Positions 1 through 10,103 of a DNA stretch of 54,715 bases are shown here, piece by piece. The stretch is from Chara braunii (taxonomy: Eukaryota; Streptophyta; Charophyceae; Charales; Characeae). Each line of letters opens with the position of its first letter. Positions within the stretch are counted from its first letter, which is position 1. Under the pieces are notes generated by a model, which ran no database searches, was not told the origin of the DNA, and was given only the letters and a program-made list of their open reading frames with translations. Made by a program: the position numbers and the translations under genes. Location: positions 190,239-244,953 of the forward strand of contig BFEA01000015.1 of assembly GCA_003427395.1 (NCBI GenBank), in the 5' to 3' direction.

Positions 1-257
1 GGGGGGAACATAGCCATCAGGCAGTGTAATGAGGTTCTCTAACTCTAACATATTGGCAAACTTGTACTGGCTCGCCCAAGGGCAGCCACTTTCCATCGCG
101 TCCCAATTACCCTCGCACCAATCGTCAATATGTCGGATCAAGTACGAGACTACGGTCATCCATGGGTCCTCTTCGAAGTCCTCTATGGTTGCTTCGTGGA
201 TCGAAATATGACCGTCACAACGACGCACCGATTTCGCACAAGGAGGAAACGGTTCTG
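1..257 (-). CDS. Partial exon of an unrecognised DPW/CPW-domain protein
   Basis: On the minus strand one frame is open from about 257 to the window edge (about 84 codons). It reads PFPPC, then a CDG, then FEEDPWMTVV, DDWCEGNWD, GCPWASQYK and LENLITLP. The same spacing of P-C, DG, F-x2-DPW-x2-VV, D-x-W-x-E-x2-WD, CPW and YK appears on the plus strand at 24950-25200, so two copies of one protein module lie in this window. An acceptor-like AG (TTAG or GCAG on the minus strand) sits at 255-259, which suggests an internal exon with earlier exons to the right and the C terminus off the left edge. I do not recognise the family and no catalytic motif is evident. No stop interrupts the frame here, unlike in the paralogue. 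That it is a real exon rests on homology between the two copies and is inference. Confidence 0.5.
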
Positions 258-919
258 CTAAGCGCATGTGTGTCTCGGGACTCATGCTTATGCTTGCCGA
301 CGCTCTCAACGACATTATGCACCCTACACATCACACACACATATTAAACGACACATACGGATATGTAGACACTCGTAAATAAAGTCGTCAAATGATAACT
401 CCCCTGGTGAGGCCAACACACAGTCGTCACGTCCCGAACTGATTATTCACGAGGTTTCCACATCCGTTTAAGCACATGCACTGCACAAGCACACGGGCAT
501 GCAGCCCCGCCCGATGTGTTCACGTAACTGCATTTCCCCCCCCAAACAAACGATATTTTCTCCGTTCCTAACTTCCAGTGATGGTACATGCCTGTCCAAG
601 CCGAACTATCTATAACACGTTTAACATCGGGATTCGAGAACACCCAACAAATGACAACAGAAAAAGTTGTAGTCTTTGTAGTCAAATTGTACGTGATCAG
701 TGCAAAAACAAATCGTTCGAGGTCAGACGGAAATGCGGGTCCGATCCAGGGCCACGAGGCAGACCAAAGGGCATGTGGAAACGCGAAGTTCGTCGTGTTC
801 CGAACTTAAGGAGGGTGCGAGAGAGAGATAGAGAAAGAGACAGGTTCTGTACTTGCATGTTTGGTGAAATCCACTTCACAGAAGGAAAATCACAGTGTCG
901 TTGGAAGCTAGACAAAAAA
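258..919. other. Intergenic, no gene seen
   Basis: Short overlapping frames on both strands show no recognisable domain. The first copy of the 22-nt palindromic motif is at 786-807, followed by a short GA-rich stretch at about 818-840. Confidence 0.5.
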
Positions 920-1184
920 ACAGCCATTTCGTCATAACGGACATATTATATTTTTTGAACGAAATCAAAACTGACTTTTTTTGCCAGAATCCGGTCGGAT
1001 TTTTTTGCTCCTGGGGGTCCGGCGTTCCGAGAACGCCGGACCCCCTACATGTATCTGGTCTATGGTTGAGACCAGATACAAAAAAAAAAAAAAAAACCCA
1101 GATTTTTTTGCTCCTGGGGGTCCGGCGTTCCGCCTACATGTATCTGGTCTATGGTTGAGACCAGATAAAAAAAAAAAAAAAAAA

Positions 1185-1246
<62 letters not shown>

Positions 1247-1289
1247 TTGTACCCCCAAAAAAAATTTTTTTTTTTTGCAATTTCCCAAA

Positions 1290-1331
<42 letters not shown>

Positions 1332-2598
1332 TATTTGGTCTCAACCATAGACCAGATACATGTAGGGGGTCCGGCGTTCTCGGAACGCCGGACCCCCAAG
1401 AGCAAAAAAATCCGACCGGATTTTGGCAAAAAAAATTAGTTTTGATTTCGTTCAAAAAATATAATATGTTCGTTTTGACGAAATGGCTGTTAAAATGAGT
1501 AATCCGCCTGCATCCGAACATGTTCCGCTGTTCGGTTTCGCAATGTGTTAAGTACCATAGCGGATGCAGCTAACGTTCGGCGGCTGGACTCGAGGAACCT
1601 TCACGGTTTTCACGACAGGGCAAAACGCGAAGTTCGAATCCGGGCGAACTTGTGTTCTTGTTGCACTCCACGAGGCGCCTGAAAGACCACATTCAGAACT
1701 GAAAACATGCGAAAATGCAAAGTTTGCTGAGAGTCGTACTTAACGAGTGTGCCACGATCAGTACTTGCGTGGTTGGTGAAATCCACGACGCACCGGGTCG
1801 ACCAGTCACAAAAGAGGTCCGATGGAAAAGCGAAGGCCGCCATCATCCCCAATTCGCATGCTGTCCGGTTTCGCGATATGCGCCTTTTGGTCTTGGACGC
1901 AGCTAACGTTCGAAGATCTGATTCAAGCAAGCATATTCGGTGATTCCGTTTCGGAATACCGTGAAGTTCGGATTCGGGAGGACTTGGTTATTGTCCGAAT
2001 GAAGTTCGTCGGGATCCGAACTTCGCGAGAGTGCGTGAGAGAGAGAGAGACAACTGTCTGTCAAACTCGCAGTCCCACGCTCTCTTGAAGTCCAAATCCC
2101 GGCGGACTTCACATTTTCAATCCTCTGGTGTGGCTGTGGTCTGGGGTTGCCCCGCGTATTCGAAGCACGGTCGTTGGCCATTGTTTGCGACTGAACTTAA
2201 CATATTGCGAAATCAGTCAGCAGAAGAAGTTCGGATTCCGGCGAACTTCGCGTTTTCAACGAAACATGATCGGTCGTCTGATGCGCCTCCGAATTTGGAC
2301 ATGCTTGTGTTGCTGTACGAATCGACGGGCGCATCAGAGGACGGATGAGAATGCGAAGTTCGCAGGAATCCGAACTTCTTCCGCTGTCTTATTTCGCGAT
2401 CTGCTTAGTTCGAAAATGGGTGCAGCCAACGTCGGGAGGTTGGATGCGGACGACCTCGTTCCCATGCCCCGTTTGGACAAGACGCGAAGCTCGGATGCGG
2501 GCGTACTTGAGTTGTTTGTCGAAATCGCTCGACAGCAGAATGACCATAACCATATGATGGGATATGCGAAAATGCGAAGTCCGCCAGGATCCGGACTT
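786..2598. repeat. 22-nt palindromic motif, cluster A (9 copies)
   Basis: Copies of a fixed-length motif with arms AAGTTCG and CGAACTT around an 8-nt centre close to GATCCCGG start at 786, 1630, 1964, 2002, 2088, 2227, 2356, 2487 and 2577. It occurs in both orientations. Each copy is exactly 22 nt although the surrounding sequence differs. At 2088 and 2577 both arms carry a matching change (AAGTCC with GGACTT), so pairing is kept. Because the motif is open in several frames, gene predictors would read it as recurring peptides such as VRRDPNL or FGSRRTS; I treat those as artefacts. Confidence 0.75.
920..1490. mobile_element. Foldback-like element with ~160-bp inverted repeats
   Basis: The left arm (920-about 1080) and right arm (about 1330-1490) are inverted copies of each other with only scattered differences. 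Both begin ACAGCCATTTCGTC and both contain GGGGTCCGGCGTTC followed by a loop and GAACGCCGGACCCC, itself a perfect 14-bp hairpin. A third partial arm copy lies at about 1100-1167. The centre is a long A run followed by a T run of more than 50. No open frame codes for a transposase. No clear target-site duplication is visible because both flanks are A-rich. A non-autonomous long-TIR or foldback transposon is the simplest reading. A palindromic assembly artefact around the homopolymer is the alternative. Confidence 0.6.
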
Positions 2599-2834
2599 CA
2601 ACAAAATGTGGGGCTGGGAAATTGACTAAGAGTTCGAGAGAGAGGCGGACGAAGAGATGGAGAGAGGTGGAGAGATATCGAGAGAGAGAAATGAAAATTT
2701 CAGATGTCGGCGGACTTGAGCATTGCTCCGCGGTGGATGGGGGCTTCCGAATTCCAGGATTGTCCCGGCGACGATGCGACGCGATCGGACGTTGGGGTGC
2801 CGTTGCATTTCGACGACGCAGGGTGTGGTGGCTG
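1491..2834. other. Intergenic, no gene seen
   Basis: This stretch holds most of motif cluster A and short GA tracts (about 2038-2050 and 2636-2690). Overlapping frames of 60-165 codons exist on both strands but share no domain and are interrupted by the motif copies. Confidence 0.5.
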
Positions 2835-2987
2835 AACAACGTTCATTGAGCAACAAGTTTCAATGATCAACGAGGTTTGACATCCAGTGACGTTCGATGT
2901 TCAACAAGGTTGGACGTCCGACGAGGTTTGATGCCCAACAAGGTTCGATGGCCAACAAGGTTCGGTGTGCAACATGGTTGTGAGGAA
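2835..2987. repeat. 17-bp minisatellite, 9 units
   Basis: Nine diverged units of the type AACAAGGTTCGATGGCC follow each other in exact 17-bp register, starting at 2835, 2852, 2869, 2886, 2903, 2920, 2937, 2954 and 2971. The later units are closest to the consensus. No gene overlaps. Confidence 0.8.
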
Positions 2988-3881
2988 GTGACTTTTGTAC
3001 AGTCGCTAGTTCCGACCCTGCACAACAGGGAAAGGGGTCGACCGGGCGCTCACCTGCGATCGAGCGGTTGTTTAATCGACAGATGGTGAAAGGTCTGCTG
3101 ATGAATCGACTGATAGATTGCCTGCGATCGACGGATGTGTCCGCTGGTCGAGTGCAGAGCAATCAACGATCGGAACAAGTGAATGGATAAAACACTCGCA
3201 CGGTGCATGTGTCCTGTCCATTCACTCGTTCCGATAGCGGGAAGCTCTTCGTTCGACCAGCGAACGGATCGATCGTTCTTCGGCAACCAATCAGTCGATC
3301 GAACAGTACATCTTCCACTATCTGCCGATTGATAAACTGAACGTAGATTGCTGTTGTGTATGGTTGATACTTACGATTGCAAAAAAGAAACTTCGCACAC
3401 CATCTTTGTGCGCTGGGGGAGAAACAACATGTCGCTCGCCCATCGGCGACCAGACAATCAATTGCTCCAGAGATCTGGCACGATCAACTGACTGACTGAC
3501 TGCTCGGTTGGTGGTTGATCGAGTGCTTGATTGGTTGATCAAGCGAACGATCTGCTGATCCGTCGCGCGAGGGGTGCTAACACGAACTACCCGCGATGTG
3601 AGAGACCGAGCAGACGAGAAACTCGCACACTGGTGGTGACATGGATGTTAAAACTGAAACCAGCGAAACAAAAACGCGGTGATAATATTGAGACAGCACA
3701 CGCGATCAATCGACTGGCCGGCAGTAAGCTGCTTGTGTTATGACGTTGCCATTGTAACGAGCGAAACACACACGCGGTGATAAAATTAAGACAGCACACG
3801 CGAGCAATCGACCGATCGCGATTATTCTGATTGTGTTTTGCGATTAAGACAACCCCGCGCGCACACCTTGCGCAGTGAGAC
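2988..3881. other. Intergenic with 98-bp direct duplication
   Basis: A diverged direct duplication starts at 3663 and 3761 (GCGAAACA-AACGCGGTGATAA and the bases after it). A short inverted repeat, CGGAACAAGTGAATGGA with TCCATTCACTCGTTCCG, lies at 3171-3187 and 3217-3233. No coding region is recognised. Confidence 0.5.
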
Positions 3882-3965
<84 letters not shown>

Positions 3966-4137
3966 CACGCACCCTTTTAGTCGAGCAAGCTTGAAAGACA
4001 CGCACACACACACAATCCTTGCGCACACTTGTGGCAGAAACTTGATACACACGCACACACACACACACACGTTCAATGTACAAAAACACATCAGCACACA
4101 CACACACACGCACACACATACACACACACGTTCCGGC
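3882..4137. repeat. CA microsatellite cluster
   Basis: A nearly pure CA run covers about 3882-3961 and shorter CA blocks continue to about 4130. Long frames across it on either strand are products of the dinucleotide repeat. Confidence 0.9.
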
Positions 4138-5603
4138 CGCGTGCTCACTCACCGAATGAAACTGTCGGCTGGAGATGCCTGCGAACCCAAACGTCAATTG
4201 AGACAGCGCTGTGTGGGACTTTCGTCGAATGCGGTGTGTGTGCGAGACAAATGTGTGGAGTGGTTGAAGCGCCTTTCAATAAAGGCTGGAAGCGTCGTCC
4301 GCAGGTCGTCTTGCTATGCAGAAGGTGACGTGGAGCGCGACGCAAAACGTGGTGAGAAACGCGAGCAGGTGGAGGACGTGCGCGGTGCGTCGACGCGGCG
4401 AAAGCGAGCACAGAGAAGGACGTGTGTCCCTTCTCTTTGAGAGGAGTTGTGGCCTCGTGCTGCTTGCCAGCTATGGCGCTCCGGCTGTGTGGGGCGCTGG
4501 TGTTGACGGCAGTGGCAGTGCGAGACGTTCGTCCGGCAGCATCTCCCCAGCAAAATCGCAGAATGCGGCTTGATTTCCACGGGCGCCGCTTGGATTTGTA
4601 GGCGCGCGGTTTCAGGTCCCCCTCGGGTCTTCGGTTTCGGCGTTGAGTCAGGGGCCCGTGCGTCGCTGCACGACTGTTGGATTCGCGCATCGTGCGGTGG
4701 CTCCACGTCGAATTCCCGCGATGGGTGCCCCGTGCGAACGTCATGAAGAAAAGGCCCCATGGGACCGGAACTGGGAAACCACGTCTCGAATTCCCCATTT
4801 GGTCGCTTAACAGATCGGAGAGGCAGTTTCAGGCCTCGCACAGGGACGGTTCATTTTCCGGAGAGCGAAGGGGGGAGGGGGGGGGCCCTGCGCTAGTCTA
4901 CATAGCGAAGTCGCCGTCTGGCAGTCCCATTTGCATATCGGACGGCCAACGTGCGTCTGCTAACATGACGCGGGTGCCAATTCGCATGCAGGCGGGTCTT
5001 TCCGTGGGGTCCGACGCCAGTCGGAGGCGGGCCTTGGGCGACCCGGCCCGGGCACAGTTGGGCCAGAGGATACCATTGAACAGTTGTCTGGGCTTTGTTG
5101 CAGCCCATTTGCATCGTCCGCTCTGCTGCGTCTACGTTGTCATCCTTCATCGCCTTCGCTGCTCCACTGTCGCGCCACGTGTCTCCGGGACTGGGCGTGT
5201 GGGTTTCCGCTCGTCATCGCGGATGTCCACCTAGTTCCCGTCCTTCCGACCGCTCATGTGCTCTGTCTTTGCGTTCCGCGTTATCACATGCCCGCCATCG
5301 TCTGCGGTTTGCCCTAGTCAAAGAGTTGCGCCAACCCTTCAAGGTACAGTGATGTTCTCCCTGCCCACGTGTCCGCCATCGTCTGCAACTGTTGGGGTTG
5401 GCATTGGGGCACATGCTTGCCTGCTCGGATTGCGACATTGCGACATTTGCGACTGAAACGCCGCACGAGCTCGCTTGGTCGTAACAGCAAGGCTTTTGCG
5501 ATCAGCACGCGAAAAAGGCGTTCCGCGGGCGCTGTCTTCACGGCACGATCACATGGGGACACGGAGGTGCTCCACGACAGGCAATGCTCAGGCGCATGGG
5601 GGA
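4138..5603. other. GC-rich intergenic stretch, no gene recognised
   Basis: Frames of up to 217 codons occur on both strands (for example 4145-4798 minus and 4677-5234 plus). They are antiparallel to one another, Arg/Pro/Ser-rich and contain no domain I know, which fits chance frames in GC-rich DNA. Confidence 0.45.
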
Positions 5604-5905
5604 ACATTGCTCGACGACACAATTATTGCATGGAGGAGGGAACATTGTTCGATATCGAACAATCATCGCGTGGACGCGTGATCTTTGTTCGATATCGAAC
5701 AGTCATCGCGCGGAAGCGAGGTCATTGATTGACAAAGATCAATCAGCGTGCGGAGGCGCGACCATTGTTCGATATCGAACAATACGCATAGGAAATCATC
5801 GCGCGATGATATCCAGCAATGAAAGCGTCTCCGCGCGATGATATCGAACATTGCCGTCGGACGATGATATCGATCAATGAACGCGCCTCTGCGCGATGAT
5901 TGCCC
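5604..5905. repeat. Array of 20-bp palindromes at 40-bp spacing
   Basis: Palindromes start at 5644, 5684, 5724 and 5764, exactly 40 bp apart. The first and last are perfect copies of ATTGTTCGATATCGAACAAT, the second keeps a perfect 16-bp core, and the third keeps only the arms ATTGAT and ATCAAT. The 20-bp spacers are related to one another (CATCGCG, then GGA, then GCG). A weaker copy precedes them at about 5604. From about 5800 to 5905 related but shortened units run in the opposite orientation (GATGATATCGAACATTG, GATGATATCGATCAATG). No gene overlaps. Confidence 0.8.
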
Positions 5906-6206
5906 GTCCGCATCCTGAACTCCGATTTTTCTCCCGCATCACCGCTTTTCCTCGTGTGCACAAAGGTGCGGCCTGACTCCCCCTTCGCCACGTGCCAATC
6001 AAAACAGCCATTCCGCTGTGGCGTGGTGAAAAGAAAACATGACGAAGCTTCGATACCGCGAGGTTCGGGCGATGTTTATTCTCGCAGCGGCCATTGTTTG
6101 CGATGTCCACGCGACAAAAAATTCCCGCCCATTGACGAGATTCCTTTGCCATCCGTTTCCTCATCGTTGACGAGAGAGAGAGAAAGAGAGAGAGCTTTTG
6201 TACACA

Positions 6207-6288
<82 letters not shown>

Positions 6289-6548
6289 CGGAGAGCCACA
6301 GAGAGAGAGAGACAGATAGTTAGATAGATAGACAGATTGGCAGTCGTGTGTGGAGGGCGATCAGCACCATAAACAGGAATCGACGATGGCGGTGACGTCC
6401 CGCTACACTCGCGGGCGCGTGCTGATTATTGGCCAACGAGCGCGCTGATCATATCGTCGTCGAGCGTGTCACAAGTGATGGTGATCAGGCCATGGAATGC
6501 TGACCGCACTCTCTGGGTTCGGAACACTTGTTCGTGAGTTGATCGTGT
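5906..6548. other. Intergenic with CA/GA microsatellite
   Basis: A CA run (about 6201-6224) passes directly into a GA run (about 6225-6287). The rest shows no gene. Confidence 0.6.
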
Positions 6549-7537
6549 GAGTTCGCCGTGGTCCGGACTTCGATGGCCTGGCTGACCACTTTCATTGTAT
6601 TTGTTTCACACGTGTCATCAACAACAGTGCTCTTGAAAACCTCCATCTAATGCCACACATACAACCTCCCATCTACTGACGTGGAACCACGTCCGGAACG
6701 TCGATGTTGACGTGTTTTGGCCAATGGTGGTTGCTGCGAAGGATCCCGGAGGACTTCCGAAATTTATAACTTTACTGCGACGAGCGCAGTGCTGCCCGCG
6801 CCTGAGTAAAGTTAAGAATTCCGCAAGTCCGCCGGGATCCGAACTTCGCTGCCACCACGACGAATAACACACCTCAACATCTACGTTCCAGACGTGGATT
6901 CCACGTGAATGGACGGGAGGTTGCTTGCGTGGCATAAGATGCAGTTATCAATCCCGTTCCCTACAAAATGGATTGTATAATTTTGGTTCCCGCAGGGAAT
7001 TAAGAAACACGCTAACCGAAAAACGCCCATGTCTTTCTAGAAACCTATATGGGACTTCAAGTTGGCTGTCGAGTGCGAGGTGCCCCATTTTCGCGAACTT
7101 CAGATCCCGGCGAACTTCTCGCAAATCACCTCAGCCTGTAACAAACCAAAAATAACTACTGAAAGCATTTGCAGGATGGAGTGTGAATTCAAAGTTCGCC
7201 GGGAGGAATTCAAAGTTCGTCGGGATCCAAACTTGTCGTCCCAGCGGTGCAATCGAGGCAACCGTTGGAGACGACAAGTTCGGATCTCAGCGACCTTGGA
7301 GGTTCGCACGGTGTTCTCCTCGAAGATGATGTCCGTCGTGCGATCAAGCGATCTCGAAGCACGCTCGAGCCTTCTCGACTAGGCGAACACACGAGCTCGA
7401 AGCACGCTTGAGCCTTCTCAATAGGGGAGCCGACCACTGGCACCGTCGGAACCCTCAGGACAAATGCGATGTTCCAAGCCGTCGAAAAGGACGGTGAGAT
7501 TGACCGTGACCCTCAAAGTCCGTCGGCTTCCGAACTT
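6549..7537. repeat. 22-nt palindromic motif, cluster B (6 copies)
   Basis: Copies of the same fixed-length palindrome start at 6549, 6825, 7096, 7213, 7276 and 7516, with degenerate versions near 6744 and 7192. A 43-bp-spaced direct repeat (CTCGAAGCACGCTCGAGCC and its variant) lies at about 7353 and 7396. No gene is recognised in the interval. Confidence 0.7.
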
Positions 7538-8040
7538 GGTAGTCGGAGGAGCCTCGGGGAACTGTTTTTTATGTGTCTTCAGAGGTCCAGCTGCTGGACA
7601 GCTGTGTGCACAATCTGATGGCCGCGCGTGGCTGCACCACAGCGCGAAACTGCCTGGGACCGTTGTCGGGCGGCCGCAGGCCCGGCGACCCGAAATTCAA
7701 AAGGATTGGGCCATGGGCTAAGCGCCTAGTGGAGGATCGACTGGCACTTTCGTTAGGCCTGTCGGGAAAAATTAGGGGTCGGAAGGGGACCCCTAAAATT
7801 CCCCGCGTCAAGTACTGAAACTGACCCTTGAAATCAACGAAAGGAACGGTCACGCCTGCCGCGCCTAGCACCTCTCGTTTTATGGCCATCCCGAAGCTGT
7901 TCCCGAAGCGGCCGACTGCGACACGGAGACGCGGTAGTAGGCCTCGGCGCATCGCTTTCACACTGACCAATTGGCGAAGGGGTGACCCTTTAGATTTCAT
8001 TAATTCTAACGACAAACTTAAAACCGAGAGAACGAATTAA
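7538..8040. other. GC-rich island open on both strands, unrecognised
   Basis: A 148-codon minus frame (8015-7569) lies opposite plus frames at 7573-7818 and 7828-8040. The composition shifts sharply to AT-rich DNA after 8040. I do not recognise any of the three translations. Openness on both strands may simply reflect composition, or the stretch may be a structural-RNA-like or organelle-derived fragment. Confidence 0.3.
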
Positions 8041-10071
8041 AAATAATAAAAGGGAAGAAAACAAATAAAACCTTGATAATTAATTAATTTTCTCCAGAAT
8101 TCACTTTTGGCGGAACTGTCCTCAATTTTCGTCAATTCCAACAATAGTATTAAAAATAAGGAAATGACTCAAAAAATATAATAAAAGAAAAGAAAACAGA
8201 TTATTATTTATTGGACTGATTTTTGACGGATTTCATTTTTGATGAAATTTGTGTCGGAGATCATTTATTTACCTTTTGTCCATAGATCCGTCCGATTACC
8301 CTTGATTTTCTCGATCCACCTGATTACTATCCCCGCGAAGGCCGATAGTTATTGAGTGAGCGGGGACCGATTTTAGGTCGCGGGTCGGCGAGGTACGACG
8401 TGGCCCTATGATTTTGGTGCGGGGACAAGTTTGGAACGAGCACGAAACATTGGTTCGGGACAGGAACGGCTGGGGCAATATTGGAACATGCTACTGCAGT
8501 TCAACGTCTGACCTTATTGTTTTGGTACGACCAAAGGTCTGGCATCAGTGCGGCACACTTCATGTCCGGTACGGTAACGGTGCGGTCACAAGGACAGCAT
8601 TGGTGCGGCCTTCGGTCTGATCTGGAACGGTCTGCGGACGGGCTGGCCACGACAGTGTGAAACCATTATTTTCTTTTAGTTTGGATACTCAATCTCGACA
8701 TTGCCACTATCTACTGCAGCTCAATACTATTGTTCCCGCTCTGGTCACTGGCCCAGTGTTGGCGAGACTCATTGTGGTTCGGAGCTTGTGCTGCTTGGTC
8801 TAGTCTGGGAGCGACTTACTCCGGCAACCGCGGTTGCCTTGGTATGGGATTTTGGTACAGGCACAGCTATTGTGCGGTTCGCTGCGGCGATGGGACTCAA
8901 CTGGAACTGCTGCGGTCGGTCTGCTGCGGGTTGTCATTACTGTATCGGTACGGCCACTGGCCTGCGCTAACCGATAGTACCCAGCTTCAAAACTGGTGCA
9001 TACATGGCCTGAGAATGCGGTAATCCGGTGGCTTTCTATGAGCTGAAGTACTATTTTTCTTTTTCTTTTTTTTTTTAGTACCCTGCGTGCTAGACGTGCA
9101 CGACTACACTGGTACCACTGGTGCCCCGGGCCGAAACTGGTGTTGGTACCTGAGGCCGGGCTTGCCTTTGGACCCGAGGGTGTGGTCGCATATAGAGAGG
9201 ACCAGTGTTCGTAAGGGGGATTATTCGGCAGTAGGGGAGACCAGAGTGAACGCAGTGTTCGGACTGTGACCGCAGGAGACCGCCGCGAGATGGCTCGTGT
9301 CTGTCCGCGTGAGCAAGCGGGCTCCAGCCATGGTGGACATGGCTGCTACAGCCAAGAGACCAGGCCCGAGTGAAGAAGGGCCGGCACGACTCCAGGGGGA
9401 TTCGACAGCGGGGCGACCAGGGAGAACGGGGCGCACGTGGGCAAGCGACCGCAGTGCACGGACAGCAAACGGCGGCGAGCGCAGCGAACGTACCTGTCCG
9501 CGAAGCGCAGTGGTTTCGTGCTGCTCACGGTTAACGGTAATTATGACGGCAGTGTGTGTGTGTGTGCGAGAGAGAGAGAGTGAGAGGGAGAGAGCACACA
9601 GTGGGACAGAGAGAGAGCGGACTGAGTGAGAGAGAGAGACAGCGGACTGAGAGAGAGAGAGTGAGTGCATCCGTGCCTCATAGTGAGAGGGAGAAGTGAG
9701 AAGGGGGGTCAGAGACGGCCTGTACGAATGAGGGGGAGATGAACACGGTATGTATGTTTGTCCTAAGCGCGGGGAAATACGTTCGAGCATGATCAGATGT
9801 TGATCAACTGCCGCAATCTAACAACAACGGGCCGAGAAGATGACGAAAGAGCGGGTGAGACAGAAGTCATGAGGGAGAAGAAGGCACGCGCCTACCTGGA
9901 AAAGGAGATAACAAGGTATTGTAATCAACACCGCGAACCCGACCCTAAGCATCGCGAAATTCATCCAAGTTCGAGTGCGAGAGGCTACACAACAGTGGAG
10001 TTTGAATACACACAGTGCACAAATCTGACAAGTTTTTGGACCTGGTCCATTTGCTGTTGGGAGCTTCAGCT

Positions 10072-10103
<32 letters not shown>

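Noticed and set aside
1633-1651. TTCGAATCC-like words as tRNA B boxes (also near 28985)
   Set aside because: No matching A box or cloverleaf could be built around them. The first is part of the 22-nt palindrome.
3838-4440. Long frames in CA, GA, CT and GAT repeats (for example 3838-4440, 5874-6299, 26812-27236, 39394-39912)
   Set aside because: They consist of periodic peptides forced by microsatellites and have no independent coding support.
4145-4798. 217-codon minus frame in GC-rich DNA
   Set aside because: Other frames of similar length overlap on both strands, composition is Arg/Pro/Ser-rich, and no domain or splice context is seen.
5604-5905. CRISPR-like array (regular repeats with spacers)
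   Set aside because: Spacers are related to each other rather than unique, repeats are palindromes of variable quality, and no cas-like gene exists. The context is eukaryotic.
9221-9790. 189-codon minus frame
   Set aside because: Dominated by Ser/Leu from GA repeats, with no domain.
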